Positions 14,310 through 19,187 of a DNA stretch of 19,187 nt are shown in pieces; the stretch's first letter is position 1; each line of letters begins with the position of its first letter. The stretch spans positions 1-19,187 of the forward strand of contig JAREAF010000007.1 of the NCBI GenBank assembly GCA_029240475.1. The letters run 5' to 3'. Made by a program: the position numbers and the translations under genes. The stretch comes from Rhodospirillales bacterium (GTDB lineage: Bacteria; Pseudomonadota; Alphaproteobacteria; JAREAF01). The notes under the pieces were generated by a model. The model saw only the letters and a list, made by a program, of their open reading frames with translations. It was not told where the DNA came from and searched no databases.

Positions 14310-15824
14310 TTGGACGCGCTGTTCTCGCTCATTCAGGGATTTGGCGTGCTCGCCGACCCGGCCAACATCCTCTACATGATGATTGGTGTCTTGCTGGGGG
14401 TGCTGATCGGAGTCTTGCCCGGCCTTGGGGGCGCGAACGGCGTCGCGATCCTGCTGCCGCTGACCTTCAGCATGTCGCCGACTTCGGCGATCATCATGCT
14501 GTCGTGCATCTATTGGGGGGCGCTGTTCGGCGGCGCGGTCACCTCCATCCTGTTCAATATTCCCGGAGAGCCATGGTCGGTCGCGACGACCTTTGACGGC
14601 CATCCGATGGCGCTGCAGGGGCGGGCCGGCGAGGCGCTGACGGCAGCCTTCACGGCTTCGTTCTTCGGCGCGCTCCTCGCCGTCATCCTTATTACGTTCT
14701 TTGCTCCGCTCGTCGCTAACTTCGCGCTGCGTTTCGGGCCGCCGGAGTTTTTCGCCGTCCAACTCCTCACCTTCGCCAGCTTCGTCGGGCTGGACCGAAG
14801 TTCGCCGTTCAAAACTCTGGCCTCGATGATGATCGGTTTCGCGTTGGCGGCCGTTGGCATTGACATAGTGACCGGACAGCTGCGGCTCACATTTGGATCG
14901 CACGAGCTGTTGCGAGGCTTCGACTTTCTGGTCGCGGTCATCGGACTGTTCGGAGTCGGCGAGATCCTCTTGTCGATGGAGACCGGTCTCGCATTCAAAG
15001 GCGCTTCGGCGCGGATAAGTCCGACCGTCGTGCTGCAGACCTGGGCAAAGCTGCCGCAGTATTGGGCGACCGCGCTCCGTGGTTGCGTAATTGGGTGCTG
15101 GATGGGCATTAAGCCGGGCGGCGCCACGCCGGCGTCGTTCATGAGTTACGGCATCGCCAAGCGCTTGTCCAAGAACGGCCACAAGTTTGGCACCGGCGAG
15201 CTGGAAGGGGTGGTGGCGCCAGAAGCGGCGGCCCATGCCGCCGGCACGACCGCGCTTCTGCCGATGCTGACCCTCGGCATTCCAGGTTCGCCAACGGCAG
15301 CCGTGATGCTGGGTGGACTGCTGATCTGGGGGCTCCAGCCGGGGCCGCTGCTCTTCATCGAGCAGAAGGAGTTCGTCTGGGGCCTGATCGCGAGCATGTA
15401 TCTTGGGAACCTGGCCGGTTTGATCGTGGTGCTCACGACCGTGCCGCTCTTCGCGGCGATCCTGCGCATTCCGTTCTCGATCATCGCCCCCATAATCATC
15501 GCGATCTGCGCCGTCGGCGCCTATACGGTGCACAACGCGCTTCTGGACGTGTCGATCATGCTGCTGTTCGGGGTGGTGGGTTACGTCTTCAAGAAGCTGT
15601 CCTATCCGCTGGCGCCGCTGGTCCTGGCCCTGGTGCTGGGAGATCTGGCCGAAACCTCGTTCCGGCAGTCGATGCTGATCTCGGACGGCAGCCTGAGGAT
15701 CTTCTGGTCAAACTGGCTAGTTGGCGGCATCTGCACTTTGGCAGTGATCCTGGCGATCTGGCCGCTGATCTCCATCGGCCTGGGCCGATGGAGACGCGGC
15801 CGGTTGGCGGCAGCGGCCGATTAG
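14310..15824 (+). CDS. tctA: Tripartite tricarboxylate transporter large membrane subunit (TctA)
   Basis: This 504-residue inner-membrane permease is of normal family length, with about 11-12 hydrophobic segments. Signature stretches are GVLPGLGGANGVAILLPLTF (about 34-53), GGAVTSILFNIPGEPWSVAT (about 73-92), KPGGATPASFMSYGIAKRLS (about 270-289) and TLGIPGSPTAAVMLGGLLIWGLQPGP (about 325-350), the duplicated Pro-Gly loops thought to form the substrate path. The start is TTG at 14310, set by AAAGGAG seven bases upstream; no ATG or GTG fits as well. It ends 131 bp before the GntR gene. Confidence 0.94.
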   Translation: MDALFSLIQGFGVLADPANILYMMIGVLLGVLIGVLPGLGGANGVAILLPLTFSMSPTSAIIMLSCIYWGALFGGAVTSILFNIPGEPWSVATTFDGHPMALQGRAGEALTAAFTASFFGALLAVILITFFAPLVANFALRFGPPEFFAVQLLTFASFVGLDRSSPFKTLASMMIGFALAAVGIDIVTGQLRLTFGSHELLRGFDFLVAVIGLFGVGEILLSMETGLAFKGASARISPTVVLQTWAKLPQYWATALRGCVIGCWMGIKPGGATPASFMSYGIAKRLSKNGHKFGTGELEGVVAPEAAAHAAGTTALLPMLTLGIPGSPTAAVMLGGLLIWGLQPGPLLFIEQKEFVWGLIASMYLGNLAGLIVVLTTVPLFAAILRIPFSIIAPIIIAICAVGAYTVHNALLDVSIMLLFGVVGYVFKKLSYPLAPLVLALVLGDLAETSFRQSMLISDGSLRIFWSNWLVGGICTLAVILAIWPLISIGLGRWRRGRLAAAAD

Positions 15825-15909
15825 CGGGACCAGGCCGGCCCTCCCTCGACGGCGGATGGCGCGGTTCGGCAAGGCCCCGAGAACGCGTCAAAAAGGTAGA
15901 GTCGAAGCT

Positions 15910-15928
15910 CTGGTATGTGGTATATCAG
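15910..15928. promoter_or_regulatory. Candidate GntR operator, site B (autoregulatory)
   Basis: CTGGTATGTGGTATATCAG has arms CTGGTAT and ATATCAG around GTGGT. It is 17 of 19 identical to site A. It lies 27 bp before the chosen gntR ATG at 15956, a classic position for self-repression, and abuts a possible alternative ATG at 15929 that has no ribosome site. The TGGT...A-C-A type symmetry fits what is known of FadR-subfamily operators. Confidence 0.6.
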
Positions 15929-15955
15929 ATGGCGAACCAGCGTAGGGACGCCGAC

Positions 15956-16684
15956 ATGGATACCGGTTTGGAGCCCAAGGAGGCCAAAACGCCGAGCGTA
16001 GCCTCGCGGCTGGCGGTGAAGCCGATCGACACCACGACCAGCTTCCGCATGCAGGCCTACAACTCCCTGAAGCGCGCCATCCTGGAAATGGATGTCTACG
16101 ATCATCCGGGGGAGATCCGTCTGGACGAGCGTCAGCTGTCTCGGGACCTCGGCGTCAGCCGAACACCGATCCGCGAAGCCATGTCGCTGCTCGAGCAGGA
16201 AGGCTTCGTGAAAACCCTGCCGCGCCGGGGCGTCTTCGTCGTTCGCAAGACCAAACGCGAGATCGTCGAGATGATCCTGGTCTGGGCGGCGCTGGAGAGC
16301 ATGGCCGCGCGCCTCGTCAGCCTCAATGCGACCGAGCAGGAGATCGCCAGCCTGAGGCACCTCTTCGACGGCTTCCGAAACGGCGAGCAGACCGATCACC
16401 TCGAGGAATATTCCGAGGCCAACATCGCGTTCCACTCCGCGATCATCCGCCTGAGCAAGTGCCAGCTGATCGCCGACCTGACGAAGAACCTGTTCATCCA
16501 TATGCGCGCGATCCGCAAGGTCACCATTTCCGAGGACAACCGGGCGCAGCGCTCCATCCAGGATCACATGGAAATCGTCGAGGCGCTGGAGGCGCGGGAC
16601 GTCGACCGCGCCGAGCGCCTCGTGCGGCAGCACTCGCTCGATCTGGCGGCGCATGTGGAAACGCACTGCCATCACCTGGATTGA
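15956..16684 (+). CDS. GntR-family transcriptional regulator, FCD (FadR) subfamily
   Basis: This 242-residue regulator has a winged helix-turn-helix at about 33-97 (LKRAILEMDVYDHPGEIRLD, RQLSRDLGVSRTPIREAMSL, EGFVKTLPRRGVFVV). The all-helical FCD effector domain spans about 103-236. The FCD metal site is visible: Asn156-x3-His160, His204 and His226. FCD domains with this His set usually bind carboxylate ligands through the metal. The ATG at 15956 has AGGGA about 10 bases upstream and is preferred to 15929. It is placed between the transporter and the two CoA enzymes, 36 bp before the lyase. It probably represses tctCBA and its own operon until the transported acid is present. Candidate binding sites are at 11914, 12522 and 15910. 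Confidence 0.92.
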   Translation: MDTGLEPKEAKTPSVASRLAVKPIDTTTSFRMQAYNSLKRAILEMDVYDHPGEIRLDERQLSRDLGVSRTPIREAMSLLEQEGFVKTLPRRGVFVVRKTKREIVEMILVWAALESMAARLVSLNATEQEIASLRHLFDGFRNGEQTDHLEEYSEANIAFHSAIIRLSKCQLIADLTKNLFIHMRAIRKVTISEDNRAQRSIQDHMEIVEALEARDVDRAERLVRQHSLDLAAHVETHCHHLD

Positions 16685-16720
16685 AACGGAAGACAAGACG
16701 GGTTGCGAAGGGAGGAGACG

Positions 16721-18430
16721 ATGGCCGAACGAGCCGTGAAGGTCGTGGAGCAAAGCGCGCCCGCGGAGACGATCTCCGGCGGGCATCTCGTCGCCAAGGC
16801 CCTGAAGCAGGAGGGCGTGGAGGTCATCTTCACGCTCTGCGGCGGCCACATCATCGACATCTATGACGGCTGCATCGATGAGGGCATCAAGATCATCGAC
16901 GTGCGGCACGAGCAGGTCGCTGCGCATGCCGCCGACGGCTATGCGCGCGTGACCGGCAAGCCGGGCGTGGCGGTGGTCACCGCCGGCCCGGGCACGACCG
17001 ATGCCGTCACCGGCGTCGCGAACGCCTTCCGGGCCGAGAGCCCGATGCTGCTGATCGGCGGGCAAGGCGCGCTCGACCAGCACCGCATGGGCTCCCTGCA
17101 GGACCTGCCGCATGTCGACATCATGCGGCCCATTACCAAGTTCGCGTCCTCGGTGCTGACCACCGAGCGCGTGGCGGACATGGTCGCGATGGCGTTCCGC
17201 GAATGCTATGCCGGCGCGCCGGGCCCGTCCTTCCTCGAGATCGGGCGCGACATCCTCGACAAGAGCGTGGACTTCAAAAAGGCGGTGCTGCCGAAACGGC
17301 AGGGCTATCGCTTCTCGACCAAGTCGCTGGGCGACCCCAAGGACGTCGAGAAGCTCGCCGACATCCTCGTCAGGGCGAAGAAGCCCTGCATCCTCCTCGG
17401 CACCCAGGTCTGGACCTGCCGCGCGACCGAGTCAGCGCGTCGCTTCGTGCGCGAGATGAATGTGCCGGCCTATATGAACGGCGCGGGCCGCGGCACCCTG
17501 CCGCCGGGGGACCCGCACCACTTCCAGCAGACCCGGCGCTACGCCTTCGACAATGCCGACGTGATCATCATCGTCGGCACGCCCTTCGACTTCCGCATGG
17601 GCTACGGCAAGCGGCTCGGCCGCAACGCGACTGTGGTGCAGATCGACCTCGACTACCGCACCGTCGGCAAGAACCGCGACATCGATCTCGGCCTGGTAGG
17701 GGATTGCGGCGTGATCCTCGATGCCGTGACTCAGGCCGCCTCCGGCCGGCGCGACAATGGCGCCAAGGGCCGCGAGGAGTGGCTGAACCATCTCCGCATC
17801 GAGGAGAAGAAGGCCATCGACGCGCGCATGCCCAAGCTGATGTCGGACGCCTCGCCGATCCATCCGCTGCGGCTCGCGCACGAGCTGAACCAGTTCCTGA
17901 CGGAGGACACCATCTTCATCGGCGACGGCGGCGACGTCGTGACTTTCTCCGGCGGCGTGGTCCAGCCGCATCAGCCGGGCCACTGGATGGACCCGGGCCC
18001 GCTCGGCACGCTCGGCGTCGGCACCCCCTTCGCCATGGCGGCGAAGTTCGCGCGGCCGGAGAAGGAGGTGCTCTGCCTGTTCGGCGACGGCTCCTTCAGC
18101 CTCACCGGCTGGGACTTCGAGACCTGCGTGCGCTTCGGCCTGCCCTTCATCGGCGTGGTCGGCAACAACTCGCACATGAACCAGATCCGCTACGGCCAGA
18201 TCCAGAAATACGGCAAGGAGCGGGGTGAAGTCGGCAACAAGCTCGGCGACGTGCCCTACTCGAAATTCGCCGAGATGCTGGGCGGCTATGGCGAGGAGGT
18301 GCGCGAGGCGAGCCAGATCCGTCCGGCCCTGGAGCGGGCGCGCGCCTCGGGCAAGGCGGCGCTGATCAATGTCTGGATCGATCCCAACGCCTACGCGCCC
18401 GGCACCATGAACCAGACGATGTACAAGTAA
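16721..18430 (+). CDS. ThDP-dependent enzyme, HACL2/ILVBL-like (2-hydroxyacyl-CoA lyase or oxalyl-CoA decarboxylase)
   Basis: This 569-residue cytosolic enzyme of the acetolactate-synthase superfamily shows the three-domain layout. The activating Glu is Glu64 (VRHEQVAAHAADGYARVTG). The ThDP/Mg motif runs GDG (455-457) to NN (482-483). By eye, against family sequences known to me, it is closer to human ILVBL (HACL2), for example FTLCGGHI near 37-44, AGPGTTDAVTGV (88-99), MDPGPLGTLGVG (423-434), than to Oxalobacter oxalyl-CoA decarboxylase. It lacks the MVRQWQ-type loop of true acetolactate synthases and has no ilvN beside it. The post-NN loop reads NNSHMNQIRYGQ: Gly492 stands where HACL2-type lyases have their catalytic Glu. 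The C-terminus is GTMNQTMYK. GGGAGGAG sets the ATG at 16721. With an Frc-like gene next, the substrate is almost surely a short acyl-CoA yielding or using formyl-CoA. Family assignment is firm; substrate is open. Confidence 0.85.
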   Translation: MAERAVKVVEQSAPAETISGGHLVAKALKQEGVEVIFTLCGGHIIDIYDGCIDEGIKIIDVRHEQVAAHAADGYARVTGKPGVAVVTAGPGTTDAVTGVANAFRAESPMLLIGGQGALDQHRMGSLQDLPHVDIMRPITKFASSVLTTERVADMVAMAFRECYAGAPGPSFLEIGRDILDKSVDFKKAVLPKRQGYRFSTKSLGDPKDVEKLADILVRAKKPCILLGTQVWTCRATESARRFVREMNVPAYMNGAGRGTLPPGDPHHFQQTRRYAFDNADVIIIVGTPFDFRMGYGKRLGRNATVVQIDLDYRTVGKNRDIDLGLVGDCGVILDAVTQAASGRRDNGAKGREEWLNHLRIEEKKAIDARMPKLMSDASPIHPLRLAHELNQFLTEDTIFIGDGGDVVTFSGGVVQPHQPGHWMDPGPLGTLGVGTPFAMAAKFARPEKEVLCLFGDGSFSLTGWDFETCVRFGLPFIGVVGNNSHMNQIRYGQIQKYGKERGEVGNKLGDVPYSKFAEMLGGYGEEVREASQIRPALERARASGKAALINVWIDPNAYAPGTMNQTMYK

Positions 18431-18441
18431 GAAGAAACCGC

Positions 18442-18484
18442 CGGGCCGGCGAGCTCTTCGAGGCTCCCGGCCCGTCTTGTCTTT
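18442..18484 (+). terminator. Hairpin with T-rich tail between lyase and frc
   Basis: CGGGCCGG, a bulged C, GAGC, an 8-base loop, GCTC, CCGGCCCG, then TCTTGTCTTT. The stem totals 12 bp and is mostly GC. It sits 11 bp after the lyase stop and 22 bp before the frc start. The T-run is interrupted, so it may act as a partial terminator that lowers frc expression relative to the lyase. Confidence 0.6.
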
Positions 18485-18505
18485 GCGACGGAGGAAACGA
18501 CAGCC

Positions 18506-19187
18506 ATGGGCAAGGCTTTGGAGGGCATCCGCGTTCTGGACATGACGCATGTCCAGTCCGGGCCGTCGGCCACGCAGATTCTCGCCTGGTTCGGCGCCGA
18601 CGTGATCAAGGTCGAGCTGCCGGGCCGCGGCGACATCACCCGCGGGCAGCTGCGCGACGTGCCCAACGCCGACAGCCTCTATTTCACGATGCTGAACTGC
18701 AACAAGCGCAGCGTCACCATCAACATGAAGGCGCCCAAGGGGCAGGAGATCTTCGTACGGTTGCTGAAAGAGTGCGACATCCTGGTGGAGAATTTCGCGC
18801 CCGGCGTGCTCGACCGTCAGGGCTTCCCCTGGAAGCGCATCCAGGAGATCAACCCCAAGCTGATCTACGCCTCGATCAAGGGGTTCGGACCGGGCCCCTA
18901 TGTCGATTGCAAGGCTTACGAGACCGTCGCCCAGGCGATGGGCGGGTCGATGAGCACCACCGGATGGTGGGACGGCCCGCCGACCTCGACCGGCGCGCAG
19001 ATCGGCGATTCCGGCACCGGCATACATTGCGTCGCCGGCATCCTCGCGGCGCTCTACCAGCGCACGCAGACCGGGCGCGGCCAGCGGGTCGAGGTCGCCA
19101 TGCAGGACGCCGTGCTCAACCTGTGCCGGGTCAAGATGCGAGACCAGCAGCGGCTCAAGCATGGGCCGCTTCGGGAATATCCGAACG
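18506..19187 (+). CDS. frc: Formyl-CoA transferase (Frc/YfdW type), N-terminal part (3' end outside window)
   Basis: This is a class III (CaiB/BaiF) CoA-transferase. Known Frc/YfdW enzymes move CoA from formyl-CoA to oxalate, giving oxalyl-CoA and formate. 227 residues are present, about 53% of the usual ~420-430. Frc hallmarks in order: THVQSGPSATQ with Gln17, GDITRGQLRDVPNADSLYF (42-60), NCNKRS (64-69), VENFAPGVLDRQGF with Arg104, KAYETVAQ with Tyr138, TTGWWDGPP (151-159), and GAQIGDSGTG with Asp168 as the expected catalytic acid that forms the acyl-anhydride. Position 48 is Gln, as in Escherichia coli YfdW, not Trp as in Oxalobacter Frc. The Gly-rich loop near residue 260 is outside the window. 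GGAGG lies 11 bases before the ATG. It is closer to Frc than to carnitine or succinyl-CoA transferases, but a relaxed acid acceptor is possible. Confidence 0.93.
   Translation, partial: MGKALEGIRVLDMTHVQSGPSATQILAWFGADVIKVELPGRGDITRGQLRDVPNADSLYFTMLNCNKRSVTINMKAPKGQEIFVRLLKECDILVENFAPGVLDRQGFPWKRIQEINPKLIYASIKGFGPGPYVDCKAYETVAQAMGGSMSTTGWWDGPPTSTGAQIGDSGTGIHCVAGILAALYQRTQTGRGQRVEVAMQDAVLNLCRVKMRDQQRLKHGPLREYPN

Noticed and set aside
15929..15931. Upstream ATG as the gntR start
   Set aside because: No ribosome site precedes it, and it directly abuts the candidate operator; the ATG at 15956 has AGGGA at a good distance.
16721..18430. Calling the ThDP enzyme acetolactate synthase (ilvB)
   Set aside because: No small regulatory subunit gene is adjacent, the loop after the NN motif is not the ALS type, and the neighbour is a formyl-CoA transferase rather than branched-chain biosynthesis genes.
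16721..18430. Calling the ThDP enzyme a plain oxalyl-CoA decarboxylase (oxc) with confidence
   Set aside because: The frc neighbour makes it tempting, but the N-terminal and ThDP-region motifs resemble HACL2/ILVBL more than Oxalobacter OXC. I left both reactions open.
1..19187. tRNA, rRNA, CRISPR, insertion sequences or attachment sites
   Set aside because: All gaps between genes were read; none showed cloverleaf-like arms with a CCA/TTCGA pattern, regular spaced repeats, transposase motifs or terminal inverted repeats.

Overview
The window reads as chromosome from a high-GC alphaproteobacterium. Nearly every gene has the G/C third-position bias of that group. Long antisense open frames shadow the real genes, and a Mfd, an iron ABC transporter, a DUF3618/YihY membrane protein and a TctCBA transporter typical of that class are present. 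Rhodospirillales or Hyphomicrobiales are plausible, but no marker here settles the order. I see no rRNA, tRNA, CRISPR array, insertion sequence or phage gene.

Left part (1-7.6 kb): the 5' part of mfd runs leftwards out of the window. Divergent from it are a small membrane-anchored hypothetical gene, a Rieske non-heme iron oxygenase and a DUF2199 gene. The DUF2199 gene converges on, and overlaps by 53 bp, an iron(III) ABC operon transcribed leftwards (binding protein, fused permease, ATPase). A Fur-box-like sequence sits at the promoter of that operon.

Middle part (7.65-12.3 kb): a general-stress neighbourhood. It holds an Hsp20 small heat-shock protein with a strong intrinsic terminator, a tandem universal stress protein, a DUF3618-YihY fusion membrane protein, an unrecognised 137-residue protein, a CBS-CBS-BON protein and a 76-residue membrane peptide.

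Right part (11.9-19.2 kb) is the most interesting. In order it carries a tripartite tricarboxylate transporter (tctC-tctB-tctA), an FCD-type GntR regulator, a ThDP enzyme that looks more like 2-hydroxyacyl-CoA lyase 2 (ILVBL/HACL2) than classical oxalyl-CoA decarboxylase, and the 5' part of a formyl-CoA transferase (Frc/YfdW type). Three copies of a 7-5-7 inverted repeat are present: one 27 bp upstream of the GntR start, one about 105 bp upstream of tctC, and one between the CBS-BON gene and the small peptide gene. They look like the operators of the GntR protein and tie the locus into one regulon.

Proposed working model (inference): the Tct system imports an oxalate-like or 2-hydroxy carboxylate. 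The Frc-like enzyme moves CoA from formyl-CoA to it and releases formate. The ThDP enzyme cleaves the resulting acyl-CoA and regenerates formyl-CoA. This would be a CoA-neutral cycle like Oxc/Frc but built on a lyase of a different subfamily, and the lyase has Gly where characterised HACL2-type lyases have their catalytic Glu.
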